Source of the DNA: Fimbriimonadaceae bacterium | GTDB taxonomy: Bacteria > Armatimonadota > Fimbriimonadia > Fimbriimonadales > Fimbriimonadaceae | Direction: 5' to 3' | Assembly: GCA_019638795.1 (NCBI GenBank) | Contig: JAHBTB010000007.1 | Location: 55,964 to 119,963 of the forward strand | DNA length: 64,000 nt | Shown: positions 44,301-52,739 of the stretch, one piece after another | How positions within the stretch are numbered: the first letter of the stretch is position 1 | Layout of the letters: each line of letters starts with the position of its first letter | The notes under the pieces: generated by a model | Told to the model about the DNA's origin: nothing | What the model saw: the letters and a program-made list of their open reading frames with translations, nothing else | The model's database searches: none | Program-made: the position numbers and the translations under genes

Positions 44301-45338
44301 ATGAGCCCGCTCTTTTGGCAATACCTGTTGGCGGCCGAGCTGCCGCAGGACAAGGCGCAAGCGTTCTTCCGGACGCTTGCGCCTTCGCTTGACCCGGCGG
44401 CCGCCCTGCGCCAGTGGCGAGGACTGGGCGACGCGGAGAGGCGTCGGATAGAACTGTGCGACCTCAAGCGGTTTGAGAGGGCTATGGAGCGGGGCGTGGA
44501 CATTGTCCCGCGTGACGGTCTGCCGCACACCTTGTTGGAGGTCCAGGCACCTCCGCAGGCGGTGTTCACCTGGGGCCACCAGGACGCATGGGACAGACCC
44601 ATGGTCGCCGTCGTCGGCACCCGCGCCGCCTCGGCCTATGGCCGGGCGGCGGCGTTCAAGTTTGCCCAGTCCTTGGCCTCCGAAGGAGTCACGGTCGTCA
44701 GCGGCGGGGCCCTGGGGATCGACGCGGCCGCCCATGATGGCGCTCTTTCGGTCGGGGGCTCGACGATCGCCGTATTGGGCCACGGCATCGACAAGGTGTA
44801 TCCCAGCAGCAACGGGCCGCTCTTTGAGCGGATCCGGTCCGCCGGACTCCTCATCAGCCCCTTCGCCGTCGGCGCGCCGTCTCTGCCCCAACGGTTTCTC
44901 CAGCGCAACGCCGTCATCGCCGGCCTTGCCCATGCGACGCTCGTGGTGGAGGCCCCGGCCGAGTCGGGGGCGCTCTCGACCGCCGTCGCCGCGGCTGAGT
45001 TGGGAAGGGAAGTGTTTGTCGTGCCCAGCACGATCCACCAGGCCTCCTTCAGCGGCTCTCACCGCCTCATCCGGGACGGGGCGACCCTGGTCGACCACCC
45101 GTTCCAGATCCTCGACCACCTCGGAATCGAGCCACGAGGCGACGTGCCCGAGGCTCCCCCGGCTCTGGACGGCACGGCCGGCCGGTTGCTGGAGGCCCTG
45201 GCCGAGGGAGGATTGACCGCCGACCAACTGGCCGCCAAGACCGGCGTGGCGCCCGACGAAGTCTTGGCGGAGATCACCATGCTCGAGGTCGAAGGCCGTG
45301 TCGTGCGTGACGGGCCGGGATACTCTCTCAAACCATGA
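44301..45338 (+). CDS. dprA: DNA processing protein DprA
   Basis: 345 residues. Loads RecA onto incoming single-stranded DNA during natural transformation. Rossmann-type DprA core with VAVVGTRAASAYGR, VVSGGALGIDAAAHDGAL, TIAVLGHGIDKVYP, RNAVIAGLAHATLVVEAP and SGALSTAVAAAELGREVFVV. A C-terminal winged helix (about 285-345, AGRLLEALAEGGLTADQLAA) is also present. Together with the PilB-like ATPase and pilin it hints at competence (inference). ATGA overlap with nagA. Confidence 0.93.
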   Translation: MSPLFWQYLLAAELPQDKAQAFFRTLAPSLDPAAALRQWRGLGDAERRRIELCDLKRFERAMERGVDIVPRDGLPHTLLEVQAPPQAVFTWGHQDAWDRPMVAVVGTRAASAYGRAAAFKFAQSLASEGVTVVSGGALGIDAAAHDGALSVGGSTIAVLGHGIDKVYPSSNGPLFERIRSAGLLISPFAVGAPSLPQRFLQRNAVIAGLAHATLVVEAPAESGALSTAVAAAELGREVFVVPSTIHQASFSGSHRLIRDGATLVDHPFQILDHLGIEPRGDVPEAPPALDGTAGRLLEALAEGGLTADQLAAKTGVAPDEVLAEITMLEVEGRVVRDGPGYSLKP

Positions 45339-46372
45339 AGGGCGTCTACTCCACCTGGGGGCCATACGGCTGGGGGGTCTACCGTGTCGAACTGGGCGGC
45401 GGGGAGGCAAAGTTTGAACCTACGGGTGGGGTGTCTGAGGGCGTCTTGGCGCCGGGACTTGTCGACGTGCACATCCACGGGGCCTTCGGGACCGACTTTA
45501 TGTCGGCCGACCTGCCGTCGATGGTCAAACTTTGCGACCAACTGGCCGGACAGGGCTACGACGCCTTTCTGCCGACGACGGTGACGGCCCCGCTCGACGA
45601 CGTCGTCGCGGCTCTGGGCAGCCTTCCCGACCATCCCATGGTCGCGGGGTTCCACCTGGAAGGCCCCTTCATCAGCCCCAAGCACCCTGGGGCGCAGCCG
45701 CCGGAGTCCATCGTCGTGAGCGACCCGGCCTGGGACAAGGTCCTCGACGACCCTCGTCTCCGGCTGGTGACCTTGGCTCCGGAGCAGCCTGGCGGGCTCG
45801 ACCTCGTCCGGCGTTTGGCGGCCCGAGGCGTGGTCGTGAGCCTGGGGCACACCGACGCCACCTTTGACCAAGCGACCGAGGCGGCCCGGGCAGGGGCCGA
45901 CCATGCGACCCACACCTTCAACGCGATGCGGCCGTTCCATCATCGCGAACCGGGCACGGTCGGGTGGGTCTTGCAAGACGACCGGGCCTACGCCGAACTC
46001 ATCTACGACCGGACCCACGTGCATCCCGACGCGGCGTCGTTGCTCCTGCGGGCCAAACCCCAGGACAAGGTCGTCGGTGTCAGCGACAGCACGATGGCCT
46101 CGGGCCTGCCCGCCGGTACGCCCCTGACCATGTGGGGCCACGCCTGCGAGGTCGGCGACAAAACGGTCCGCTTGGCGAGTAACGGTGCGTTGGCCGGTAG
46201 CGCGGTGACGTTGCTTGATGTCTTCCAGAACTTAGCGGCCGACTTTGGGCCCGAGACGGCGGTGCGTTGTTGCTCGGTCAACCCCCGCGCCAGACTCCAA
46301 TTGGCCGCTCCGCCCAAGAGATATCTCAGATTCGGCCCGGACCTCCGCCTGCGGGACATCCATGAGTGCTAA
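45335..46372 (+). CDS. nagA: N-acetylglucosamine-6-phosphate deacetylase
   Basis: 345 residues, amidohydrolase barrel that removes acetate from GlcNAc-6-P for recycling of cell wall or use of chitin. Motifs: GLVDVHIHGAFGTDF, FHLEGPFISPKHPGA, SLGHTDATFDQA, HTFNAMRPFHHREPG and VSDSTMASGLP. Slightly short, because the N-terminal beta-sandwich is brief. Translationally coupled to dprA. No nagB or nagE is present in the window. Confidence 0.9.
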   Translation: MKGVYSTWGPYGWGVYRVELGGGEAKFEPTGGVSEGVLAPGLVDVHIHGAFGTDFMSADLPSMVKLCDQLAGQGYDAFLPTTVTAPLDDVVAALGSLPDHPMVAGFHLEGPFISPKHPGAQPPESIVVSDPAWDKVLDDPRLRLVTLAPEQPGGLDLVRRLAARGVVVSLGHTDATFDQATEAARAGADHATHTFNAMRPFHHREPGTVGWVLQDDRAYAELIYDRTHVHPDAASLLLRAKPQDKVVGVSDSTMASGLPAGTPLTMWGHACEVGDKTVRLASNGALAGSAVTLLDVFQNLAADFGPETAVRCCSVNPRARLQLAAPPKRYLRFGPDLRLRDIHEC

Positions 46373-46414
46373 GATGGCGGGTGGCCGAGACGCCGCTGTC
46401 GAGGCTTACGCTTT

Positions 46415-48247
46415 ATGAGCGGCCTATCTAACTTCAAGCGGGTGTTGCTGGGCAAGCCCATTGCCACCAAGCACGCGCACGACGAGCGGCTGTCAAACGT
46501 CTTGGGGCTCGCCGTCTTTGCCTCGGACGCCCTGTCATCGGTCGCCTACGCGACGGAAGAAGTCCTCCTGATCTTGGTCTTGGCGGGGACGGCGGCGTAC
46601 GGGGGCCTCTCCGGCATCGCGGTCGGGCTGTGCGTGCTGCTGGGCATCATCGTCGTCAGCTACTACCAGACGATCCATGCCTACCCCGAAGGAGGCGGCA
46701 GCTACAGCGTCAGCAAGGCGAACCTTGGCCCTACGGCCGGGAAGATCGCCGGCGCCGCCCTACTCCTCGACTACGTCCTGACCGTCTCGGTGTCGGTCGC
46801 CTCGGGCGTGAGCGCGTTGACGTCGGCGGTGCCTGCCATCGAGCATGTCAAGGTGCCGATCGCCCTGTTCGTCGTCGTGTTCATCATGTATTTGAACCTG
46901 CGCGGGGCAAAAGAAAGCGGCATCGTCTTTGCGATCCCCACGTACGCGTTCATCATTTCGACCCTTGTCTTGGTCGTGACCGGCGTGGTGAGCGGGTTCG
47001 GTCATCCCGCGACGACACCCGTGATCCACCAACCGCCGGGCGGTTGGCACGAACTCAACCTCTTCCTGATCCTCCGGGCCTTTGCCGCGTCGTGTACAGC
47101 GATGACCGGTGTCGAGGCGGTGGCGAACGGCACGCAGGCCTTCCGAAAGCCCGAGGCGGACAACGCCTCCAAGACTCTGTTCCGGCTGGCGATCTTGCTG
47201 AGCGTCATGTTTGTCGGCATGAGTTGGAGCGCCCAGCACTTTGGCGTCGTGCCGATGGAGGCCGACAAGTCGGGCTATATGACCGTCATGGCCCAATTAG
47301 CCTCCCGGCTGTACGGGGCGGGCAGTGTCGGTTTCTGGGTCACCCAGATCACCACGTTCTCGATCTTGTTCCTTGCCGCCAACACCGCCTTCGCCGGGTT
47401 TCCCCGGCTGGCCAGCCTACTGGCCCAAGACGGCTACCTGCCGCGCTCCCTGATGAGCCTGGGGGACAAGCTGGTGTTCAACAACGGCATCATTGTCCTC
47501 GCCGGGCTGTCGTGCGTCCTGATCACCGCGTTCGGGGCAGACACCCACGCCTTGATCCCCTTGTACGCCGTCGGCGTCTTCACCGCGTTCACCCTGAGCC
47601 AGGCAGGCATGGTCGCCCGCTGGCGTCGCCAAGGCAAGGCGGGGTTGCCGATGGCCGTCAACCTTGTCGGTGCGGCCGCGACCGGACTCATGACGATCGT
47701 CTTGGCGGCGACCAAGTTTGTCGAAGGCGCGTGGGTCACGATTTTTGCCATCCTCGGCGTCATCCTCTTTTTCAACTGGTCGTCGAAGCACTACCACTAT
47801 CTGGCCAGCGAACTGAGCGTCGACGCCGACGACACCCTGCCGAACGTCAAGACCATGGTGATGCTCCTGGTGCCCCGGATGCACAAGGGCATCCTCCAGG
47901 CGGTCGCCTACGCGAAGTCCCTGTCGAAGGACGTCCGGGCTGTCCACGTCACCCTTGACCCCAAGGGAGTCAAACAGGTGAAGGACGACTGGCAACGGTT
48001 TGGCGCCGACATCCCTTTGGTGATCCTGGAGTCGCCCTACCGCTCGCTGGTCGAGCCGCTCGTGGAGTATGTCGACGAGACGCTCGAGATCGAACCGACG
48101 ATGATGGTCACGGTGATCGTCCCGCAGGCCGTGCCCAAGTATCCCTGGCACAAGATCCTGCACAACAACGCCGCGGTGCCGTTCCTTCGGGCCCTAGGCG
48201 GGCGGAAAAACGTCGTCGTCACAAACGTCAGATACTTCCTGAAGTGA
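46415..48247 (+). CDS. KimA-like potassium/amino-acid (APC) transporter
   Basis: 610 residues, the size of Bacillus KimA. Twelve-helix APC core with FASDALSSVAYATEEVL, IHAYPEGGGSYSVSKANLG, LLLDYVLTVSVSVASGVSA, LTGVEAVANG-like MTGVEAVANG, and LIPLYAVGVFTAFTLSQAG, then a cytoplasmic C-terminal domain ending WHKILHNNAAVPFLRAL, all closely paralleling KimA. Probable high-affinity K+ importer; c-di-AMP control is typical of the family but no ydaO riboswitch fits the 42-bp gap upstream. Followed 7 bp later by the STAS-USP gene. Confidence 0.8.
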   Translation: MSGLSNFKRVLLGKPIATKHAHDERLSNVLGLAVFASDALSSVAYATEEVLLILVLAGTAAYGGLSGIAVGLCVLLGIIVVSYYQTIHAYPEGGGSYSVSKANLGPTAGKIAGAALLLDYVLTVSVSVASGVSALTSAVPAIEHVKVPIALFVVVFIMYLNLRGAKESGIVFAIPTYAFIISTLVLVVTGVVSGFGHPATTPVIHQPPGGWHELNLFLILRAFAASCTAMTGVEAVANGTQAFRKPEADNASKTLFRLAILLSVMFVGMSWSAQHFGVVPMEADKSGYMTVMAQLASRLYGAGSVGFWVTQITTFSILFLAANTAFAGFPRLASLLAQDGYLPRSLMSLGDKLVFNNGIIVLAGLSCVLITAFGADTHALIPLYAVGVFTAFTLSQAGMVARWRRQGKAGLPMAVNLVGAAATGLMTIVLAATKFVEGAWVTIFAILGVILFFNWSSKHYHYLASELSVDADDTLPNVKTMVMLLVPRMHKGILQAVAYAKSLSKDVRAVHVTLDPKGVKQVKDDWQRFGADIPLVILESPYRSLVEPLVEYVDETLEIEPTMMVTVIVPQAVPKYPWHKILHNNAAVPFLRALGGRKNVVVTNVRYFLK

Positions 48248-48254
48248 GACCTTT

Positions 48255-49082
48255 ATGATCGTCGAATCATACGAAGACGTCGTCATCCTTTCTGGTTCGC
48301 TGAACGCGAACCATTGGGAGACTATCCACACGGCGATCGCGTTGACGCTGAAGCGCCACCCGACCGGCGTCATCATCGACTGTAGCGGTCTCGTCGACAT
48401 CACGCCCGAGGGGGCCGAGACGTTCCATTCGGCCATGCAGTTCGTCGGCGAACACGCCCACGCCCGCATCATCCTTGCCGCGGTGCCGGCCAACGTCCTC
48501 GAGGTCCTGAAAGGTGTGTCCGAACTCCGGTCCCAGTTGCCCGTCGTCGCCTCGGTCGACGAGGCGCGACGCTCCCTCGACCTGCTTGTCGCCGACGAAG
48601 GGACGGGCAAGAAGAAGAAGGACATCGGCAAAGCGTGCGACCGGTCGGTCCTCGCGACGGTCTGTCCCGGGACTTGGGACACCCACTTCCTTGAGGTGAT
48701 CGCCGACATGTTCGAGGGCGGGAACACGCGGGTCGTGTTGTTCCTGCCGATCATCGTCCCGCGCGAACTGCCGATCCAGGCCCCGATGCCCGAATACGAA
48801 GTGAGCGCCTCGGCGTTTGCGGAGAGCGCCCAAGAGATCTTCCGGCGGGCCGGCGTGCCCTCCGAGGTCCGGATCGAGCGGACGCGTGAGTTCTCCAACG
48901 TGGTCGCCGACCAAGCTGACGAGGCGGCGGCCTGTCAGGTGGTGGTCGGTGTCTCGGCGTCCCACGACCAGGACGACGTCTCGGTCAAGGTGTTCCGGTC
49001 CCTTGTCGAAAAGGTGACCCAGCCGCTACTGATCGTGCGTGACCGGACGGACGCCCGGGTCACCCACGACCTTGTCGTTTGA
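48255..49082 (+). CDS. STAS domain-universal stress protein domain fusion
   Basis: 275 residues. The N-terminal STAS-like domain (about 1-108) has VVILSGSLNANHWETI, GVIIDCSGLVDITPEG (with the strand-helix turn of anti-sigma antagonists). The C-terminal USP-like domain (about 125-275) starts SVLATVCPGTWDTHFLEVI and ends EKVTQPLLIVRDRTDARV. Direct fusion of these two is uncommon to my knowledge. Being 7 bp from the KimA-like gene, it may sense nucleotides or stress and adjust potassium uptake (inference). No kinase phosphorylation site can be confirmed. Confidence 0.7.
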   Translation: MIVESYEDVVILSGSLNANHWETIHTAIALTLKRHPTGVIIDCSGLVDITPEGAETFHSAMQFVGEHAHARIILAAVPANVLEVLKGVSELRSQLPVVASVDEARRSLDLLVADEGTGKKKKDIGKACDRSVLATVCPGTWDTHFLEVIADMFEGGNTRVVLFLPIIVPRELPIQAPMPEYEVSASAFAESAQEIFRRAGVPSEVRIERTREFSNVVADQADEAAACQVVVGVSASHDQDDVSVKVFRSLVEKVTQPLLIVRDRTDARVTHDLVV

Positions 49083-49703
49083 TCACTCTGCCGAGGAGGC
49101 TTCTTCGCCGCCTTCGCTAGCGGCGGCCGAGGGAGCATCGTCAAAGTCGGCCATGCCGCGCAATTGCTTGGTGGAGGCAAGGACGGTGTCCGGCGAGCAG
49201 AGGAAGGTGACCCCGTCTGGCAAAGTGATGTCGCTTGCGGCGATCTTGTCATTTTGCTTCATGCCCTGCACGTTGACGACGATCGCGTCGGGCAGCGCGC
49301 TGACCTGAGCCTGGACCGGCACGGTCGACATGGGCACCATAAGGGTCGCCGACTTCTTGGTGACGGCCAGGGGCTCGCCCTCGACCTTGACGGGGACTTG
49401 CACCTTGATGACGTCGGTGCCGAGCACCTCTTGGACGGTCATGTGCAGGATGCGCCGGCTGACGGGGTCGCGTTGGGAGTCCTTGACGACCACCTTCATT
49501 TCCTCACCGCCCAGGGCGAGGGTCGCCTGGAGAAGCCCGTGCTGGCCGGAGAGGACTTCCTTCACCGCTTCGCGCTCGGCCTGGATCAGGACGGTCTCGT
49601 TGCTCTTGCGGATGAGAGCCATCGGCAGTTGCCCGGAGTTGCGCAGGCGGTTGGTGGCAGCACTCGACACCTGGGAGCGCGGTTCAGCTTTCAGCGTGGC
49701 CAT
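49083..49703 (-). CDS. rplY: 50S ribosomal protein L25/Ctc (bL25)
   Basis: 206 residues, long Ctc/TL5 form that binds 5S rRNA. N-terminal L25 domain (about 1-92) with LRNSGQLPMALIRKSNETV and DPVSRRILHMTVQEV; C-terminal TL5 domain (VPVKVEGEP, LPDAIVVNVQGMKQND). The last 30 residues are acidic and low complexity. Adjoins the STAS-USP gene with no gap; last in a fabI-ftcD-purK-rplY direction series but with a 75-bp gap after purK. Confidence 0.92.
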   Translation of the reverse strand: MATLKAEPRSQVSSAATNRLRNSGQLPMALIRKSNETVLIQAEREAVKEVLSGQHGLLQATLALGGEEMKVVVKDSQRDPVSRRILHMTVQEVLGTDVIKVQVPVKVEGEPLAVTKKSATLMVPMSTVPVQAQVSALPDAIVVNVQGMKQNDKIAASDITLPDGVTFLCSPDTVLASTKQLRGMADFDDAPSAAASEGGEEASSAE

Positions 49704-49778
49704 GTGAAATCCTCGGGAGGCGGGCGCAAGGATGCGGCCCGGTCGTCCAGGATTTCGGTTTGTACCCGGTCCGCTACG

Positions 49779-50894
49779 TCAGGGCCGGGTCCAACCGGCA
49801 TAAAAGGCGGCCCGGGCGGCCTTGGCGCGGTCGACGCAGTCGGGCCCCGCCACGTTGATATGCCCCATTTTGCGGCCTGGCTTGGACTGGGCCTTGCCGT
49901 ACCAGTGGACGTGGGCACCCGGCTCGGCACTAAGAGCTGCGCGCAGGCCCTCCTGCCAGTCACCCGCGTCCGGCTGCCCAAGCAGGTTGGCCATACAGGT
50001 GTCATGCCCGGTTGTCGGAGCCAAGGGTAGTCCCATGACAAGCCGGGCGTGCTGCTCGAACTGGCTCGGCCCGCCCCAGTCCAATGTGTAGTGCCCTGAG
50101 TTGTGTGGCCGTGGTGCGGTCTCGTTGACCATGAACGACCCGTCCTCTAGCTCAAAAAGCTCGACACCGAAGAGACCGTACCCCCCCAGGGCCTCGACGG
50201 CGGCGACGGCGACGGCGGAAGCGTCGACTCCGGCGGGGAACACCAAGTCGCAGACGTGGTCGGTCTGCACCGTCTCGACGGTGGGGAAGCAAAGGGTCTC
50301 TTGGGCCGACCGACAGACCATCACCGCGACTTCGCGGCGGAAGGGGACGAACGCCTCGGCCATCCATTTGCCGGACGAGGCGACCTCCTCGGCGTTGACG
50401 ACGTCCTCCCGAGTGCGGAGGGTCTTTGTCCCTTTGCCGTCATATCCGCCAAAACGCGCCTTGAGGACCAGGGGCAGGCCGAGCCTCGCCACGGCAAGGT
50501 CAAGGTCTTCAAGGCACTCCACCGGCATTGCCTCGGGGCCAGGGACCCCTGCCCGCGAGTAGGCGGCCCGCTGGACAAACTTGTCCTGGACGGTCTGCAT
50601 CGTCTCAAGACCGGGGACGACCCGGCTTCTGTCGAAGCCTGCCTGGCCGACGGCCTGGGCCACCACATGGACGGGGATGAACTCGCTGTCCCAGGTGACC
50701 TTGTCGCATTGCCCCAAGAGGACGGCGACGGTGGCCGGGTCGACGAGCAGGCCTTCGACGCTGTCGGCGACTTGGCTTGCCGGAGACCCGGCTGTGTCCA
50801 GGCTCAGGCAGCGGAGCCCCATGCGTTGCGCGGCCATGATGGACATGCGCGCCAGCTGTCCGCCGCCCAGAAACCCGATGTCGTAGTCGCTCAT
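49779..50894 (-). CDS. purK: 5-(carboxyamino)imidazole ribonucleotide synthase
   Basis: 371-residue ATP-grasp enzyme of purine synthesis that carboxylates AIR at the amine. Markers: IGFLGGGQLARMSIMAA at the N-terminus, VLKARFGGYDGKGTKTL, EAFVPFRREVAVMVCRS and ETAPRPHNSGHYTLDWGGP. Its ATG overlaps the ftcD stop (ATGA). purE is not in the window. Confidence 0.94.
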   Translation of the reverse strand: MSDYDIGFLGGGQLARMSIMAAQRMGLRCLSLDTAGSPASQVADSVEGLLVDPATVAVLLGQCDKVTWDSEFIPVHVVAQAVGQAGFDRSRVVPGLETMQTVQDKFVQRAAYSRAGVPGPEAMPVECLEDLDLAVARLGLPLVLKARFGGYDGKGTKTLRTREDVVNAEEVASSGKWMAEAFVPFRREVAVMVCRSAQETLCFPTVETVQTDHVCDLVFPAGVDASAVAVAAVEALGGYGLFGVELFELEDGSFMVNETAPRPHNSGHYTLDWGGPSQFEQHARLVMGLPLAPTTGHDTCMANLLGQPDAGDWQEGLRAALSAEPGAHVHWYGKAQSKPGRKMGHINVAGPDCVDRAKAARAAFYAGWTRP

Positions 50895-51745
50895 GTCTCC
50901 ACCACCTGCTCTCGTCGGCAGGGGACCTTGGTGTTATGCTCCATGTCCACGTCACGGACGACTCCGATGATCTCAGGGTAGGCCACCCGGACCCCCGTCT
51001 GGGCCGCTTCCTCCTCGATCCACTCGACGACCGGGTCGATGGGGGAGAGGTCGGGCTTGGTCAGGTTCAGGCTGACTTGGCTCAGGTTTCGGCTGGCCAA
51101 AGGCAACCCCAGGGCGCGCACGCCTTGCCAACCCGGCGTGCCGCTTCGCCGCATTTGTCGGATATGGGCGGCGATCCGTTCTGCCGGGCCGGGGTCGGGA
51201 GTGTCCAAGTTCACGTTCATCGCGACGAGGAAGTCTCGCCATCCGACGACGGTGGCACCGAGAAACGGATGGGCATGAGACGGGCCGAAGTCGGGTTCGA
51301 GTTCACGGCCCAGCAGCCCGCCGAACCCGCCCTTGCGCAGGTCGGGTAGTCGGCGCCCCGCCTTTGACGAATGCTCATAGAGGAAGACCGGGACTTCGTG
51401 CGCCGTGGCAAACCCGGCGGCGAACCTTTCGATCGACCTCCGCAACTCGTCGGGGTCAAAGGCCCCCAGAGGCACGAAAGGGCAGACGTCAAGGCCGCCG
51501 ACACGTGGATGGACGCCCCGGTGCCTGGTCAGGTCGATCGCGGGCAAGACCAAGTCGGCGAGCCGGGACGTCGTCGCAAAGACGGCCTCGCCGTCACCGG
51601 AATACGCCGTGACCGTCCGGTTGTGGTCGATGTCGGCCTCGCAAAAGTGGACGTCGAGGCCGGAGGCGTCGAGGAGGTCGCGGACTTGGCGGACGAGCGA
51701 CCGTTCGCGCCCGAACGACCAATTGGGGACGCCCAGCAACCGCAT
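50891..51745 (-). CDS. Glutamate formimidoyltransferase
   Basis: 284 residues, the N-terminal catalytic half of FTCD without the cyclodeaminase part. Transfers a formimino group from formiminoglutamate to tetrahydrofolate in histidine breakdown. Motifs: LLGVPNWSFGRERSLV, DHNRTVTAYSGD, LTRHRGVHPRVGGLDVCPFVP, and VNLDTPDPGPAERIA. Starts 1 bp before the fabI stop region and overlaps purK, so it is part of the same transcript. No hut genes are nearby; a one-carbon link to purine synthesis is possible. Confidence 0.88.
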   Translation of the reverse strand: MRLLGVPNWSFGRERSLVRQVRDLLDASGLDVHFCEADIDHNRTVTAYSGDGEAVFATTSRLADLVLPAIDLTRHRGVHPRVGGLDVCPFVPLGAFDPDELRRSIERFAAGFATAHEVPVFLYEHSSKAGRRLPDLRKGGFGGLLGRELEPDFGPSHAHPFLGATVVGWRDFLVAMNVNLDTPDPGPAERIAAHIRQMRRSGTPGWQGVRALGLPLASRNLSQVSLNLTKPDLSPIDPVVEWIEEEAAQTGVRVAYPEIIGVVRDVDMEHNTKVPCRREQVVET

Positions 51746-52510
51746 TTACATGCCGATGATGTTGTAGCCGTTGTCAATGAACACGATCTGTCCGGTCACG
51801 CCTTTGCTGAGGTCGCTCATGAGATAGACCGCTGACCCGCCGACTTCCTTGGCGCCAAACTCGCGCTTCAGCGGCGACTTGTCGTGGACATAGGCGATCA
51901 TCTCGGTCAAACCCTTCACCCCGCGGGCGGCGACTGTGTTGATCGGACCGGGCGACAACACGTTGACGCGGATACCCCGGGGGCCGAGGTCGACGGCGAG
52001 GTACCTCGCACAGGCCTCCAAGGCTGCCTTGGCCACTCCCATCACGTTGTAGTTGCCCACCGTGCGGGTCGAGCCCAGGTAGGACATCGCCATCACGCTG
52101 GCGTCGTCGGCGAGGACTGGCTCCAAGGTCCGGCACAGGGCGACGAGCGAATATGCCGAGACATCGAGGGCGATGCCAAACCCTTCGCGACTCGTCTCGA
52201 TAAACCGGCCCTGCAAGTCTTCGCGCTGGGCGAAGGCCGCCGAGTGGACGAGGAAGTCGGCGGTGCCGAACTCTTCGCGGACGCGAGTGACGAGGGCCTC
52301 CATGTCAGACGCGACACCGAAATCGACTTGGACGGCCGACATGTTCGGGTAACCGGCGACAAGTTCCTTCACCCGTTCGAGCATCCGGTCGTTCTGAGCG
52401 CCGACCATGACCCGGGCTCCCTGCGCGTGGGCTGCCTCGGCGACCGCCCAGCCGATGCTGTTCTTGTTCGTGACGCTAAGGACGAGCCCCTTCTTGCCGT
52501 CGAGAAGCAT
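51746..52510 (-). CDS. fabI: Enoyl-[acyl-carrier-protein] reductase
   Basis: 254 residues, short-chain dehydrogenase of fatty-acid synthesis using NADH. Begins MLLDGKKGLVLSVTNKNSIGWAVAEA with the FabI-type cofactor loop (quoted in part: VTNKNSIGWAVA). The active-site set is Y-x6-K in NYNVMGVAKAALE, and LSPGPINTVAARG follows. ATG 52510 chosen; upstream in-frame residues are not conserved and cross a terminator-like hairpin. First gene of the fabI-ftcD-purK series. Confidence 0.93.
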   Translation of the reverse strand: MLLDGKKGLVLSVTNKNSIGWAVAEAAHAQGARVMVGAQNDRMLERVKELVAGYPNMSAVQVDFGVASDMEALVTRVREEFGTADFLVHSAAFAQREDLQGRFIETSREGFGIALDVSAYSLVALCRTLEPVLADDASVMAMSYLGSTRTVGNYNVMGVAKAALEACARYLAVDLGPRGIRVNVLSPGPINTVAARGVKGLTEMIAYVHDKSPLKREFGAKEVGGSAVYLMSDLSKGVTGQIVFIDNGYNIIGM

Positions 52511-52527
52511 GCGGGCGAGTCTACAAG

Positions 52528-52558
52528 AAAAAACGGCGCGCCGCTGATGCGACGCGCC
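52528..52558 (-). terminator. Terminator-like hairpin 18 bp before fabI
   Basis: Ten-base stem with one G-U pair (52535-52544 with 52549-52558), four-base loop, then GTTTTTT in the minus direction. It points the same way as fabI and precedes its ATG, so it may be an attenuator of fabI or the end of a short upstream RNA. The leader region 52560-52690 shows a further hairpin (TTCTTG/CAAGAA with 4-base loop near 52670) but no gene. Confidence 0.7.
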
Positions 52559-52697
52559 CATACCCTCTTTGCTTCTCTGTTTCCCTGGTGTGAAAATCTT
52601 GTGTTCAGGTGGGCGCCCGAAGTCTTTGTCGTGCTCGCCCTGCACTATTCATCGGTGGTCTATGTCTGTTTCTTGACCCCAAGAACAAATTTGCATT

Positions 52698-52721
52698 CTG
52701 GTCAGCGTCACTTTTGACCAG
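52698..52721 (+). promoter_or_regulatory. Inverted repeat CTGGTCA-N10-TGACCAG before the DUF4434 gene
   Basis: Perfect 7-bp arms (52698-52704, 52715-52721). TACACT at 52726-52731 is a probable -10, 8 nt before the ATG. The repeat covers the -35 region and would suit a repressor. No regulator gene is adjacent. Confidence 0.4.
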
Positions 52722-52739
52722 GGGTTACACTCGCGGTTG

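Noticed and set aside
42885..45410. An 841-codon open frame on the minus strand across the propeller and dprA genes
   Set aside because: It is antisense to two well-supported genes, has low-complexity Arg/Gly-rich translation and no motif; long antisense frames are a by-product of high GC third positions.
46373..46414. Possible c-di-AMP (ydaO) riboswitch before the KimA-like gene
   Set aside because: Only 42 bp are free between nagA and the transporter, too short for this riboswitch class.
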